NCBI GenBank assembly: GCA_025454975.1
Contig: JALONK010000001.1
Coordinates: 62,001 to 126,000, forward strand
Direction of reading: 5' to 3'
Length of the DNA stretch: 64,000 nucleotides
Origin: Bacteroidia bacterium
Lineage (GTDB): Bacteria; Bacteroidota; Bacteroidia; UKL13-3
A model generated the notes under the pieces. The model searched no databases. It had not been told where the DNA came from and saw only the letters and a list, made by a program, of their open reading frames with translations. Each line of letters begins with the position of its first letter. Position 1 is the stretch's first letter. Of this stretch, positions 8,909 through 19,069 are shown piece by piece. A program made the translations under genes and the position numbers.

Positions 8909-9781
8909 TTATTTCAACCCAATCCATTGCATACTTTGATTGTACAAATCATATAGATAGGCAGTATTTTTTGATAACGAGTGAGGGGTTACCTGTTCTT
9001 CATTCTTCCATGATTTACCAGATGGATAGTTGGGGCTTGTAACTAAGAATAGCAGCTCTTCAGCAGCCTTTTGAGGCGATTTAATAATACCAATTTTTGC
9101 CTCTATTAATTTTATAGGAAGTAATGGAAGTCGCCACAAACCTATGTCCCTGTAATTTAAATTTGTATTTACTGTGCCTGGATTAATGCCTGCAAACAGC
9201 ACATTGGGATATTGTTCGGCCAATTTAATGCACATCAGTTGCTGAGCAAGTTTGCTCTCTGCATAACATTCTTTTGGATGAAAATCGCGCTTATTTTCAG
9301 GTTTTGCTAAGGTGATTAATTTGTCTAATGAATCAACAGTTCCATTTAAAGCAGCCTTATCATCTATAAAAATTACTCTTGCACTTTTGCTATTGTTTAA
9401 ACTCGGCATCAGCAGTTGAGTCAACAAAAATTGCCCTAAATAATTAACTTGGAAATGAGGTTCAAATTTTTGTTGAGTTAAATATAATCCCTTTGTTTTT
9501 ACTCCGGCATTACAAATAAGTACATCTACTTGCGGATAAAGATTAATAATGTGATGAGAAGCTTGTCTGATTGAATGAAGGTTGTTTAGATTTATAGGAA
9601 TAAAATCAACCTGCCCTTTTTTATTTACTCTACAATTATCATTTACTTCTTTAATAATTAACCGATTCATTTCATTATCTCGACATAAGGCAATGATATG
9701 ATTGCCCATGTCGGCTAATAATTGTGTAGTAGCCAAACCTATGCCACTATTGGCTCCGGTAATTACGATTGTAAGGTTCAT
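8909..9781 (-). CDS. Short-chain dehydrogenase, retinol-dehydrogenase-like
   Basis: A 290-residue NAD(P)-dependent SDR. The cofactor motif TGANSGIG is at residues 8-15, the structural CNAG motif near residue 91, and the catalytic YAESK near residue 164, all as in the retinol-dehydrogenase-like group. The segment that usually carries the catalytic Ser (VSS) reads VIFIDDKAAL, so that residue appears to be replaced. It is convergent with purE, 4 nt apart. The substrate is unknown. Confidence 0.85.
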   Translation of the reverse strand: MNLTIVITGANSGIGLATTQLLADMGNHIIALCRDNEMNRLIIKEVNDNCRVNKKGQVDFIPINLNNLHSIRQASHHIINLYPQVDVLICNAGVKTKGLYLTQQKFEPHFQVNYLGQFLLTQLLMPSLNNSKSARVIFIDDKAALNGTVDSLDKLITLAKPENKRDFHPKECYAESKLAQQLMCIKLAEQYPNVLFAGINPGTVNTNLNYRDIGLWRLPLLPIKLIEAKIGIIKSPQKAAEELLFLVTSPNYPSGKSWKNEEQVTPHSLSKNTAYLYDLYNQSMQWIGLK

Positions 9782-9980
9782 TTTTATATAAACAAATATG
9801 CTAACTAATTTTGATAAAATATAACTACAACAATAAATTTATGCTAAACCTAGCTATTGTTATTTCAACATTAGTGGTTTTGCCTCCATTAGCTGCATAA
9901 AATTTTTAAAGGGTATAATGTGAGTATTTTAAAAGCGATATGAAGAATAACTAACTAATAAAACAAAACATGAACTAGTA

Positions 9981-10014
9981 TAAAAAAGCCGATAATGGTG
10001 TTAATTATCGGCTT
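9981..10014 (-). terminator. Rho-independent terminator of the menD-menB operon
   Basis: A perfect 11-bp stem (9986-9996 with 10004-10014, loop of 7) is followed by a T run on the minus strand, 54 bp past the menB stop. The rest of the 286-bp gap 9782-10067 holds only a 19-codon hydrophobic frame on the plus strand at 9841-9900, which I do not consider a gene. Confidence 0.9.
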
Positions 10015-10067
10015 GTATAAAAAAGTAGTGTTAAATATTAACCATACAATATTATTTCATTGGCAGG

Positions 10068-10892
10068 CTAAGGAAACTTTGGATAATCTTTAAAGTTTGG
10101 TTTTCTTTTTTCGAGAAATGCATTCTTACCTTCTTTTGCTTCATCACTTAAATAATATAGCAAGGTGCTGTTGCCTGCTAATTCTTGAATTCCGGCTTGT
10201 CCGTCGAGTTCAGCATTAAATGCGCTTTTTAGCATACGTAGGGCAAGCGGACTTTTTTCCATCATTTTTCGGCACCATTCAATAGTTGTATCTTCTAATA
10301 TTTCTAAAGGCACAACTTTATTTACCAATCCCATTTCTAAAGCTTCTTGTGCATTATATTGGTCGCATAAATACCAAATTTCTCTGGCTTTTTTCTGCCC
10401 TACGATTCTGGCCAAATAACTGGCACCAAATCCTCCGTCAAAACTTCCCACCTTTGGCCCTGTTTGTCCGAATCGAGCATTTTCAGCAGCAATACTCAAA
10501 TCACAGATAACATGCAATACATGTCCGCCACCTATTGCCCAGCCCGCAACCATTGCAATAACAGGTTTAGGAATTCTTCTGATTTGCATCTGTAAATCCA
10601 GTACGTTTAACCTTGGTACACCGTCATTGCCAACATATCCACCATGTCCTCTAACACTTTGATCACCTCCACTACAAAATGCATTTCCTCCTTCACCTGT
10701 TAAAATCACACAAAGCACTTCTTCATCTTGTCGTGCAAGTTCCATTGCTTCACTCATTTCTTTAACTGTGAGAGGTGTAAATGCATTATGTTTTTCAGGT
10801 CGGTTGATACTAATTTTAGCTATTCCTTCAAAAAAGCTAAACTTAATTTCTTGATATTCTTTAATGGTTTTCCAAGGATATTTACTATTCAT
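10068..10892 (-). CDS. menB: 1,4-dihydroxy-2-naphthoyl-CoA synthase
   Basis: A 274-residue crotonase-fold enzyme that closes the naphthoquinone ring from o-succinylbenzoyl-CoA in menaquinone synthesis. MenB features are the disordered-loop region [20 protein letters not shown], the [21 protein letters not shown] oxyanion segment (split here only for reading) and [20 protein letters not shown]. The frame extends upstream to 10964, but [18 protein letters not shown] at 10892 is the standard start. This start overlaps the end of menD by 8 nt, which indicates coupling. Confidence 0.95.
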   Translation of the reverse strand: MNSKYPWKTIKEYQEIKFSFFEGIAKISINRPEKHNAFTPLTVKEMSEAMELARQDEEVLCVILTGEGGNAFCSGGDQSVRGHGGYVGNDGVPRLNVLDLQMQIRRIPKPVIAMVAGWAIGGGHVLHVICDLSIAAENARFGQTGPKVGSFDGGFGASYLARIVGQKKAREIWYLCDQYNAQEALEMGLVNKVVPLEILEDTTIEWCRKMMEKSPLALRMLKSAFNAELDGQAGIQELAGNSTLLYYLSDEAKEGKNAFLEKRKPNFKDYPKFP

Positions 10893-12588
10893 TTGTGATA
10901 AAATTAATTGATGTGAATTTTTTATAAAAAGTATGAAATGTTTCGTCATTAAATTCCAACTCAAGTATAGAGGCTTTGCCTAAAGGAGATGAAAATTTCT
11001 TAAATTTTTTCTCTAATTCATTCATATTTCGGCAAAGGTAATGTTCTAAACCAAATGCATTGGCTAATTCTTGCACATTTACTTTTACAGGAGTCGTAAA
11101 ATAGGATAAATATTCAGGATGTGTATTCGGACCATCAATCAGTTTAAATATGCCACCTCCATGGTTATTTATAACAATAATTCTTAACTGAGGTGGTAGG
11201 TTCAACCTCCACAATGCATTGATATCATAGCCAAAACTTAAATCACCTAAGATGCAAAATGTTAACCGTTGATTGATTATTGCTGCACCTAGTGCAGTGC
11301 TTAAACTGCCATCAATTCCACTTGTACCGCGGTTAGCAAATAACTGCCAGCCATTGCTATTGTTACCTGTATTAGCAAACAATCTGATGGCGCTGCTGTT
11401 TCCTAATTGAATAGCACAAACTTGAGGTAATTCTTTTTTAATATAATCTATTGCACTAATCTCATTCCAATTTGATTTACTTATAAGTTTATTCTTATAT
11501 TGTTCGATTTGTTTATCCAGTGTAATAAATTTTTGAACATATTGTTGTTCTTGGGTATTATCAAACAACTGTATAGCTGCAATTTCATTGAAAACAGTTG
11601 CCGGTTGTAAACTTAATAAATGAGTGAGGTTCCCGTAGGTGTTAATAGTTTCAGGTTCTTGATTAATTCGAAAATGCCATTGTGGGTTGCATCCTGTTAA
11701 CCATTTTTTTAGTGGTTTTGATAGTAATGGTCCACCCAACGACAGGATAAAATCAGGTTTGTTCTCCTCCTTAATACTTAGTGCTTGTATAATTTGATCA
11801 ATATGACAGATGGAAGCAAATTGATGAAAGTTTGATGTTACATCTGCAATTATAACCGCCTGATTATTTTCATGAATGGTTTTAAGTGCCTGCCAACAAG
11901 TATAATCCATATGTTGTGTACCAATAAGGATTATTCTTTTTTTACTATTCACCCAAGCAAAAGTAAGTTCATCTAACTCCTCATTAGTTGGAGAAGTTGC
12001 AGATCTTATCAGGTGTTTATTTAGCCACTTGCCAATTTGTTGTTTTAGTTGAACAGTTTTATTTAAGTTATTTAGTTGGTATAAGGGTTCAACAAATGGA
12101 AAGTTGATATGAACCGGACCTTTTACCGGAAAACAGCTTTTGGCAATTGCCTCTGCCAGTATTGTAACAGTGTGTTTGCTTTTATCAGGATTAACCGACA
12201 TTTGATAAAACGCACGAACATGACTACCAAATAATTGTTGTTGATTAATCATCTGCCCATCTTGTTGGTGAAGAAGTTCAGGTGGTCGGTCGGCTGTTAA
12301 AAGTAGCAACGGAATACGTTGGTAAAACGCCTCACAAACAGCCGGATAATAATTTGCTGCAGCAGTACCGCTGGTGCAAATAAGTACGACAGGTTTTTGC
12401 AACTGCTGTGCCATGCCCATTGCTTGATAAGCAGCACTTCTTTCATCTATGGCTATGTGAACTTCAAAATCCGGATCGTTTGTAAAGGCAAACACAAGTG
12501 GAGCCGATCTTGAGCCCGGACTTAAAACAACATGTTTAACATCAAGTAATTTGCAAGTTAATGCGGCAGAAAATGCGGGTTCGTGCAT
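10885..12588 (-). CDS. menD: SEPHCHC synthase (MenD)
   Basis: A 567-residue thiamine-diphosphate enzyme that joins 2-oxoglutarate to isochorismate in menaquinone synthesis. [14 protein letters not shown] at the N-terminus is a MenD signature; the TPP-binding segment is [12 protein letters not shown]...[10 protein letters not shown] near residues 450-485. Length fits the family. It is the promoter-proximal gene of a two-gene operon with menB; menF, menH, menC and menE are not in the window. The menaquinone it helps to make would serve the type II NADH dehydrogenase encoded at 17.7-19.0 kb. Confidence 0.95.
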   Translation of the reverse strand: MHEPAFSAALTCKLLDVKHVVLSPGSRSAPLVFAFTNDPDFEVHIAIDERSAAYQAMGMAQQLQKPVVLICTSGTAAANYYPAVCEAFYQRIPLLLLTADRPPELLHQQDGQMINQQQLFGSHVRAFYQMSVNPDKSKHTVTILAEAIAKSCFPVKGPVHINFPFVEPLYQLNNLNKTVQLKQQIGKWLNKHLIRSATSPTNEELDELTFAWVNSKKRIILIGTQHMDYTCWQALKTIHENNQAVIIADVTSNFHQFASICHIDQIIQALSIKEENKPDFILSLGGPLLSKPLKKWLTGCNPQWHFRINQEPETINTYGNLTHLLSLQPATVFNEIAAIQLFDNTQEQQYVQKFITLDKQIEQYKNKLISKSNWNEISAIDYIKKELPQVCAIQLGNSSAIRLFANTGNNSNGWQLFANRGTSGIDGSLSTALGAAIINQRLTFCILGDLSFGYDINALWRLNLPPQLRIIVINNHGGGIFKLIDGPNTHPEYLSYFTTPVKVNVQELANAFGLEHYLCRNMNELEKKFKKFSSPLGKASILELEFNDETFHTFYKKFTSINFITNE

Positions 12589-12673
12589 GTGAAAAATAAT
12601 CCTATATATAGAAAACCTTTATCCTTTCGTTTAGTTTAATAAACAACGTACAAAAATATCGTTTACAATCAGG

Positions 12674-12703
12674 TTTGAAAAACAAAATGATTTTCTATTT
12701 TTG
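12674..12703 (+). promoter_or_regulatory. Bacteroidota-type promoter
   Basis: TTTG at 12674-12677 and TATTTTTG at 12696-12703 are separated by 18 nt and match the -33/-7 consensus (TTTG, TAnnTTTG) without mismatch. It lies 40 bp upstream of the ATG of the exported protein. Confidence 0.65.
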
Positions 12704-12742
12704 GCAATTGATATTTAACGCTTAAAGGTATAAGAGTTGGCA

Positions 12743-13426
12743 ATGAAAAAAGCATTATTAGTATTGATTCTTGGCATGTGGAGCGGAATGGCTTTCGCAC
12801 AAATTCAAAATCCGGAAGAAAATTCGGGTGGTTTTGGTTCAGAAGAACCTGATACAGCCGCAATTCAATATGATGAAAATGGTAATCCTATAGAAGCCGT
12901 TGATTCGGCATCTATGGCAAAACCATTCAAAAGAATTGAACTGTATATTGATTCGGTGACAAATTTAATTTCTTATCTTGGTGTTGTAGAGCAGGAGGAA
13001 ACAAACTCTGATTCTCTGTATACCCGTGCAAAACGTTGGGCTAACAATAAATTTGGTAAACTTTCGAAGGTGCTTTTTGAGATTGATAAAAAGAATAATA
13101 AGCTGGTAATTAATGGTGTTATCAATGCTTATGTTTATAATTCAAAAAATACAAAACGAATGATTGGTACTCATCAGTTTAAAATGACTGTTTGGCTTAA
13201 AGAAGGTCGTTACCGCTATCAAATAACTAATTTGGTTCATGAAGGTTTAAAACCTAATAACGGAAGCCCGGTGCGTAATTATTTCGAATATTATTATACC
13301 TCTACCAAATTGGTGAAAAATAATGATAAAATATTAAGAGATGCAGATGCTGACATAACGAAGCTTATAGCTGATTTTGTTAAGAATATGAAAGATCCTA
13401 TCATTGTTGATGAAGAGGATTGGTAG
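12743..13426 (+). CDS. Exported protein, DUF4468-like
   Basis: A 227-residue protein with a signal peptide ending MAFA-QIQ. The region DSLYTRAKRWANNKFGK, followed by a strand-rich stretch and the GRYRYQITNL motif, resembles the DUF4468 domain (TBP-like fold) common in Bacteroidota; this is recognition by eye. An Asp/Glu-rich linker (residues 25-55) precedes it. An upstream TTG at 12737 is in frame, but the ATG at 12743 has the better signal-peptide start. The function of the family is unknown, and the location is periplasmic or outer surface. Confidence 0.8.
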   Translation: MKKALLVLILGMWSGMAFAQIQNPEENSGGFGSEEPDTAAIQYDENGNPIEAVDSASMAKPFKRIELYIDSVTNLISYLGVVEQEETNSDSLYTRAKRWANNKFGKLSKVLFEIDKKNNKLVINGVINAYVYNSKNTKRMIGTHQFKMTVWLKEGRYRYQITNLVHEGLKPNNGSPVRNYFEYYYTSTKLVKNNDKILRDADADITKLIADFVKNMKDPIIVDEEDW

Positions 13427-13460
13427 ATTTTTTTAACAGCATCAATTAAAACATCTAAAA

Positions 13461-14363
13461 TCATTCGTGCGAAGTTTTTTCGTTAACACTCTTCTTACTT
13501 ACCATAAATACTCCGATAAAGATAACTAACATACATATTAGTTTTAGGGTGGTTAGTTGGTCTTTCCCGGAAATGAGGGCAATAATAGCAGCTAAAACCG
13601 GCTGCAAATAAATATAACTTCCAACTAATGATGAGCTCGCTTTTTGGAGCGCGTATGCATTTAAAACATAAGTTAAAAATGTTGAACCAATGGTAATAAA
13701 GGCTATACCCAGCCAAATTTCGGCAGGTAATTCAAGAAAATTAATTGCCATAAACTCGTTAGCACCAAAAGGTAATACTACTAAAAAGCCAAACATAAAG
13801 CTCCACATCGTTACTGTAAGTGGATGATATTTTTGCATCAACGACTTCGCATATACAAGATAAAAAGCATAAATGATAGCATTTGCAGTTACCATCAAGT
13901 CACCTGCTAGGGTTTGATTGCTAAATGAAAAGGAGTTTCCTCCCATTAATACTAATGCACCGCCGGCTGCAATAATTATTCCTGCAATTTTTGTTGTGCT
14001 TATTTTTTCTTTTAGATAGACAGAAGCGAAAATGGCTACAAAAATTGGTGTGTTTAACATCAGAACAGCACCATTAATAGGAGTAGTTATACTTAAGCCT
14101 TTAAAAAAAAGCAACATATTAAATGCTACGCCAAATAAGGCACTAATACCTAGTTGTAAAAAGTCTTTTTTATCTGTGATTTTCTTTTTTACAAAGATCG
14201 AATGAAAGATGAAAATAAACACAGCAGCAACACTTACCCTCATTAAAATAAAGGCAAAAGGTTTTACATATAAAGGCATAACCTGTTTAGCAATAGTAAA
14301 AGTTGCGCCGTAAATAAGCGAAACCATAAACAAGGCCAAGTGAACTTTAAGTGAAGTTTTCAT
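13461..14363 (-). CDS. EamA/DMT family transporter
   Basis: A 300-residue membrane protein with ten predicted helices arranged as two EamA repeats; the start of the first reads SLIYGATFTIAKQVMP and GAVLMLNTPIFVAIFASVYLKEKIS is characteristic. Such proteins export metabolites or amino acids; the substrate cannot be predicted. The ATG at 14363 lies 10 nt after the MATE transporter stop, so the two are probably co-transcribed. Confidence 0.88.
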   Translation of the reverse strand: MKTSLKVHLALFMVSLIYGATFTIAKQVMPLYVKPFAFILMRVSVAAVFIFIFHSIFVKKKITDKKDFLQLGISALFGVAFNMLLFFKGLSITTPINGAVLMLNTPIFVAIFASVYLKEKISTTKIAGIIIAAGGALVLMGGNSFSFSNQTLAGDLMVTANAIIYAFYLVYAKSLMQKYHPLTVTMWSFMFGFLVVLPFGANEFMAINFLELPAEIWLGIAFITIGSTFLTYVLNAYALQKASSSLVGSYIYLQPVLAAIIALISGKDQLTTLKLICMLVIFIGVFMVSKKSVNEKTSHE

Positions 14364-14372
14364 ACACAAATA

Positions 14373-15725
14373 TTAGTCGGTATGCTCTTTAAGCACGTCA
14401 AACATTTTTGATTCTTTTAAAAAGCGATAGGTTAACATGAATGCCGAAAAGGTTAAACCAACAGATAGGCCAAACCAAATTCCGTATAGTCCTAAGTTAA
14501 ATGTTGTTGCCAACATCCAGCCAACAGGTAAACCTATGATCCAATAAGCGATAACAGTTACAAATGTTGGAATTTTAGTATCAGCTATACCTCTTAAAAT
14601 ACCTAAGCTTACAGCTTGTATGCCATCACTTAACTGAAATAGTGCTGCAATAAGTAAAAGGTTAGAGGCAAGCGGACCAACCACATTGTCATTTATATAA
14701 AGGGCAACTAAGTATTTGTTGCAACATGCAAATAAAATGGCTGTAAAGCCCATAAACAAGGTACTCATTAACAAGGCTGCTCTGCCCGAACGAATCAAAT
14801 CGGTTTTGTTTTTTCGTCCCCAGGCATCACCAACAGCAATGCCACCTCCAGCCGAAATGCCGGTTGCAACCATATAAGTTACTGATGCGAGGTTGATTGC
14901 AATTTGATGGGCTGCTAATTGCTCTTTACCAAACCAGCCAATAACAACCGCTGCTGATGCAAAAGCACCAACCTCAAAAAAATATTGTAAACCGGATGGA
15001 AATCCAACTTTAAATATTTGAATTAGATATTGGCTTCTTTGAAGTGTTGTTTTAATATGAATCCATTTTTTATATAGTGGATTATACCAAACATAAACAA
15101 TCATCGCAATGGCCATAACCATTCTAGTTAAAGTAGTTGCGTAACCTGCTCCATCTAAATAGTATGCTGTAAAACCGAATTTGCCATAAATTAATATCCA
15201 ATTCCAGAAAACATTAAAACCTAAGCCTAATAGGGTAATAATTGCCGAAGGTTTAGTAATTGATAATCCATCACTGAATTGTTTGGCAGCCATAAACAAT
15301 AACATGAAAACGGTACCTGCATTAAGAATATGCAAATAAGATTTAGTTAAGTTTGTTACTTCTTGTTCTTGTTTAAACCAATCGAGGTTAATGGTAAGTA
15401 TCCAAACAACAGTGCTAATGAAAGCACTTAATAATAATGCTGCTTTAAGAGATTGTTTAAATAATACGGAGGTGGTTTCTGAATCATCGGCACCTTTAGC
15501 CTTAGCTACCAATGGTGATACTGCTGTTAAAGTGCCAATACCGATAATGGTTATCAAAAAATAAACAGAGTTCGCCAGTCCGCCGGCTGCTAAATTTGCA
15601 GCACTTAATTTACCAATCATCACCACATCAGCAACACCCATAAGAACAATCCCGACTTGACCTATAATAATAGGGTAGCTTAATGATAAAATATTTTTAA
15701 AATAAGGAATATATGATTTAAACAT
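14373..15725 (-). CDS. MATE family efflux transporter
   Basis: A 450-residue, twelve-helix transporter of the NorM/DinF type that exports cationic drugs or metabolites using a sodium or proton gradient. The early segment SLSYPIIIGQVGIVLMGVADVVMIGKLS is the usual MATE opening (two segments joined here by SYPII), and the second half repeats the layout. It is followed closely by the EamA gene. The 226 bp upstream (15726-15951) hold no gene that I can support. Confidence 0.92.
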   Translation of the reverse strand: MFKSYIPYFKNILSLSYPIIIGQVGIVLMGVADVVMIGKLSAANLAAGGLANSVYFLITIIGIGTLTAVSPLVAKAKGADDSETTSVLFKQSLKAALLLSAFISTVVWILTINLDWFKQEQEVTNLTKSYLHILNAGTVFMLLFMAAKQFSDGLSITKPSAIITLLGLGFNVFWNWILIYGKFGFTAYYLDGAGYATTLTRMVMAIAMIVYVWYNPLYKKWIHIKTTLQRSQYLIQIFKVGFPSGLQYFFEVGAFASAAVVIGWFGKEQLAAHQIAINLASVTYMVATGISAGGGIAVGDAWGRKNKTDLIRSGRAALLMSTLFMGFTAILFACCNKYLVALYINDNVVGPLASNLLLIAALFQLSDGIQAVSLGILRGIADTKIPTFVTVIAYWIIGLPVGWMLATTFNLGLYGIWFGLSVGLTFSAFMLTYRFLKESKMFDVLKEHTD

Positions 15726-15951
15726 ATCTATAAAACGCTGCGAATATATTGTAATATCTTTACCTTAATTCCGGTTTCTTTTAATAAGCAGTATGCGAAA
15801 TGAATATCAGGTGGCTAAAACTAATAAAGAGTTTGATTAAGTCTAATGTAAATATGCACTCATAAGGAATGGTGAATTGAAGAATAAGAATCAGTAATCA
15901 ATTTCTTTGTTTATTTAAATGGTAAAGAAACTCATTTTGTCATGAAGATGT

Positions 15952-17694
15952 TTATCTGCGTTCACCTATTTGTTGTCGCCACATCGCGTAGTATAATCCT
16001 TTTTCAGCAATAAGATTTTCATGCTTCCCTGTTTCAATAATTTTTCCTTTTTCAAGTACATAAATTCGATCAGCATGCATAATGGTTGAAAGACGATGTG
16101 CGATTAAGACTGTGATTACTTGTTGTGTTGAACTTATTTCTTTTATAGTTTCGGTAATAGCCTCTTCTGTTAGTGAATCTAAAGCAGAGGTTGCTTCGTC
16201 GAATATTAATAGATTTGGTTTTCTTAAAATGGCTCGCGCAATAGAAAGGCGTTGTTTCTCACCACCGCTAAGTTTTAAGCCGCCCTCTCCAATGATTGTA
16301 TCAAGCCCGTTTCCACTTCTTTCAATAATATTCATACATCTTGCTTGTTGCAATGCGGTTGTAAGTTCGGAATCATTGGCATTTGGTTTAACAAATAATA
16401 AATTATCCTTAATACTGCCGGCAAAAAGTTGGGTATCTTGTGTTACAAATCCCAGTTGTTGTTGTAGTTCTGTTTTGTCGGTTTTTAATGCATTTATACC
16501 ATTATAATTTATTATTCCTTCAACCGGTTTGTATAAACCGACTAATAGTTTTACTAATGTACTTTTTCCACTTCCGCTTGGACCAACAAAAGCAATGGTT
16601 TCTCCATGGTTAATGGTAAAGCTTACGTCACTAATGGCAGGAAATTGCGATGAAAGATGTTTAAAAGTAACATTCTCAAAAGCCAACGACTTAATATGTC
16701 CTAAGGGCACAGGTTGTAATGGACGTTCTTCGATGGGAGTATTTAAAATTTTCATCAAATTCTCCATTGATGCTTCTGTTTCGCGGAAACTTATTAATAC
16801 ATTACCAAGTTCTTGAAGCGGACCAAAAATAAAAAATGAATAAAACTGTAAAGTGATAATTTCGCCTACGCTTAATACTTTGTTAAAGCAAAGGTATAAC
16901 AACATAAATAGTATGGTTTGACGTAGTAGATTAACGAGTGTACCTTGGATAAATGCAATACTTCTTATATCTCTTACCTTCTTTAGTTCAAGTTGTAAAA
17001 TTCGCTTTGTGGCTAAATTAAGTCGGTGTGTTTCCTGATTTATTAATCCTAAACTTTTAACTAATTCTATATTTCTTAAGCTTTCTGTTGTACTCCCTGC
17101 AAGCAACTTGGTTTCACTAAGAATTCGCTGTTGCACCTTTTTAATTTTTTTTGATAATACATTCATCACTAAGCCCAAAACAATGCATGCAATTACATAT
17201 ACAATGATTAATCCTGAGTAAACATTTATAGCATACATAATTACAAAAACGATTCCTATTACTGAGGTAAATAAAACATTGATAAATTGGTTAATGAATT
17301 TCTCTGCATCACTTCTTACTTTTTGTAAAATATTTAATGTTTCTCCGCTTCTTTGGTCTTCAAATTTTTCATAAGGGATAAGTAGAGTGTGTTTTAGACC
17401 TTCGGTATAAATATCTGCACCACTTTTTTGAATGAGTAGGTTCATGGTATAATCTTGAAAGGCTTTGGCAATCCTGCTAATCATAGCAACTCCTATTGCT
17501 GCACTAATCAACAATAAAGTTCCCTTTATAAATTCATCTGATGTGTATTCGTCGGGATTTTTGGCGTACTTATCAATAATTTTTCCATAAATCATCGGGT
17601 CAAGCAATGAGAAACATTGATTTATGGTGGCAAACAGTAAAGATAATAAAGCTAGTTTTTTGTAACGTTTTATATATGCTAATAATATATTCAT
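15952..17694 (-). CDS. ABC exporter, fused membrane and ATPase domains
   Basis: A 580-residue half-transporter. Six membrane helices fill residues 1-320. The ATPase domain (340-575) has Walker A GPSGSGKST, the Q-loop region, signature LSGGEKQRLS, Walker B LLIFDEATSALD and the switch His in IAHRLST, so it should be active. The layout is of the MsbA/multidrug lipid exporter type and works as a homodimer or with a partner. No partner ABC gene is adjacent. The substrate is unknown. Confidence 0.92.
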   Translation of the reverse strand: MNILLAYIKRYKKLALLSLLFATINQCFSLLDPMIYGKIIDKYAKNPDEYTSDEFIKGTLLLISAAIGVAMISRIAKAFQDYTMNLLIQKSGADIYTEGLKHTLLIPYEKFEDQRSGETLNILQKVRSDAEKFINQFINVLFTSVIGIVFVIMYAINVYSGLIIVYVIACIVLGLVMNVLSKKIKKVQQRILSETKLLAGSTTESLRNIELVKSLGLINQETHRLNLATKRILQLELKKVRDIRSIAFIQGTLVNLLRQTILFMLLYLCFNKVLSVGEIITLQFYSFFIFGPLQELGNVLISFRETEASMENLMKILNTPIEERPLQPVPLGHIKSLAFENVTFKHLSSQFPAISDVSFTINHGETIAFVGPSGSGKSTLVKLLVGLYKPVEGIINYNGINALKTDKTELQQQLGFVTQDTQLFAGSIKDNLLFVKPNANDSELTTALQQARCMNIIERSGNGLDTIIGEGGLKLSGGEKQRLSIARAILRKPNLLIFDEATSALDSLTEEAITETIKEISSTQQVITVLIAHRLSTIMHADRIYVLEKGKIIETGKHENLIAEKGLYYAMWRQQIGERR

Positions 17695-17729
17695 TTGATA
17701 GGGGTGGTATTAGGAAAAACTATAAACAA

Positions 17730-19007
17730 TTATGTTGTTGAATTCGGTTTAAATGGTCTGATGATGATTCTAATTGCTCCTTGATAGTTGATATAATTCC
17801 AAAGCCAATTAAAGAACACAATAAATCTGTTTCTAAGTCCTAAAATTAAAATTAAGTGTACGAACATCCATACTAACCATGCGAGATAACCTTGGGTTTT
17901 CATTCCGAAAATTTCCAATACGGCTTTATGCCGACCAATAGTTGCCATACTACCTAAGTTTAAAAACTTATAAGGTTTTAAAGGTTTATGTTGAATTATA
18001 TGAAGCAGGTTTTTTGCTAGTAATCGCCCTTGTTGTTGGGCTACTGTTGCAACCATAGGATGTCCATTTGGATATGCCGGGTCAGCGTCTATAAATGCCA
18101 AATCACCAATTACAAAAATGTTTTCAAATCCTTTTAATCTATTATATTCATCACAAATGTATCTGTTATTTTTAGTGATTAGCGATTCCGGTATCCCATC
18201 AATTGTTTTACCTTTCACTCCTGCACTCCAAATTACCGTATTGGTATAAAGTTTTTCTCCTGAACTTAGGGTTAATTCACCTGATTCGGGTTGATAGTTT
18301 ATTACAGAAGTTTTAACAAGTACTTTTACGCCTAATTTTTCAAGAAATTCTTTTGCTTTTTTTGAGGATATTTCGCTCATAGAAGCTAAAATTCCGTGTG
18401 AAGCTTCTATCAAATACACCTGCATCATTGAAGGATCAAGTTCTTTGTAATCTTTGGGTAAAGCGTTCTTTTTAATTTCGGCCAAGGCCCCTGCAGTTTC
18501 AACTCCTGTTGGTCCGCCTCCAACCACTACAAAATTTAAGTGTTTATTAGCCTTATCCAATTGATTGTTAAGGTTAATTGCTTCTTCAAATTCTTGTAAA
18601 ATATCACTTCTTAAATCTAAGGCATCCGGTATCGACTTTAATTGCATTGCATATTGCTCAATTATTTTATTCCCGAAGAAATTGGTTTGAGCCCCTGTTG
18701 CTAAAATCAGGTAATCGAAAGTAATCTCACCAATATTGGTAATTAGTATTTTATCAGTAATGTTTATTTTCATCACTTCCGCCATTCTGAAAACAACATT
18801 TGGCATTCTGCCAATTAATTTTCTAAGAGGGTAAGTAATAGCATCAGGTCCAAGTTCACCTGAAGCAACCTGATACATCAGAGGTTGAAAATTGAAATAA
18901 TTATTTTTATCAATAACAGTAACCTGAACAGTTTTTTTATTAATTCCTTTAATGAATTCTAGTCCTGCAAAACCTGAACCAATAATTACAACATGTGGTG
19001 TTAGCAT
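17730..19007 (-). CDS. Type II NADH dehydrogenase
   Basis: A 425-residue FAD enzyme that passes electrons from NADH to the quinone pool without pumping protons. FAD motif GSGFAGLEFIKG at residues 9-20, the NDH-2 signature NNYFNFQPLMYQVASGEL, NAD motif VVVGGGPTGVETAGALAE near residue 160, and a hydrophobic C-terminal segment (about 375-410) that anchors it to the membrane. Menaquinone is the probable acceptor because men genes lie nearby and Bacteroidota use it. Confidence 0.93.
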   Translation of the reverse strand: MLTPHVVIIGSGFAGLEFIKGINKKTVQVTVIDKNNYFNFQPLMYQVASGELGPDAITYPLRKLIGRMPNVVFRMAEVMKINITDKILITNIGEITFDYLILATGAQTNFFGNKIIEQYAMQLKSIPDALDLRSDILQEFEEAINLNNQLDKANKHLNFVVVGGGPTGVETAGALAEIKKNALPKDYKELDPSMMQVYLIEASHGILASMSEISSKKAKEFLEKLGVKVLVKTSVINYQPESGELTLSSGEKLYTNTVIWSAGVKGKTIDGIPESLITKNNRYICDEYNRLKGFENIFVIGDLAFIDADPAYPNGHPMVATVAQQQGRLLAKNLLHIIQHKPLKPYKFLNLGSMATIGRHKAVLEIFGMKTQGYLAWLVWMFVHLILILGLRNRFIVFFNWLWNYINYQGAIRIIIRPFKPNSTT

Positions 19008-19069
19008 TTACTTTATAATAAGTTAAGTGAGCGAAAAATCAGGTGTGATGCTTTTAATATCAACACCTG

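Noticed and set aside
9841-9900. Nineteen-codon hydrophobic frame behind the SDR gene
   Set aside because: Short, without neighbours on the same strand or a promoter, and not distinguishable from chance in AT-rich DNA.
16082-16816. Plus-strand frames inside the ABC exporter gene
   Set aside because: They are antisense shadows of the conserved ATPase domain and carry no features of their own.
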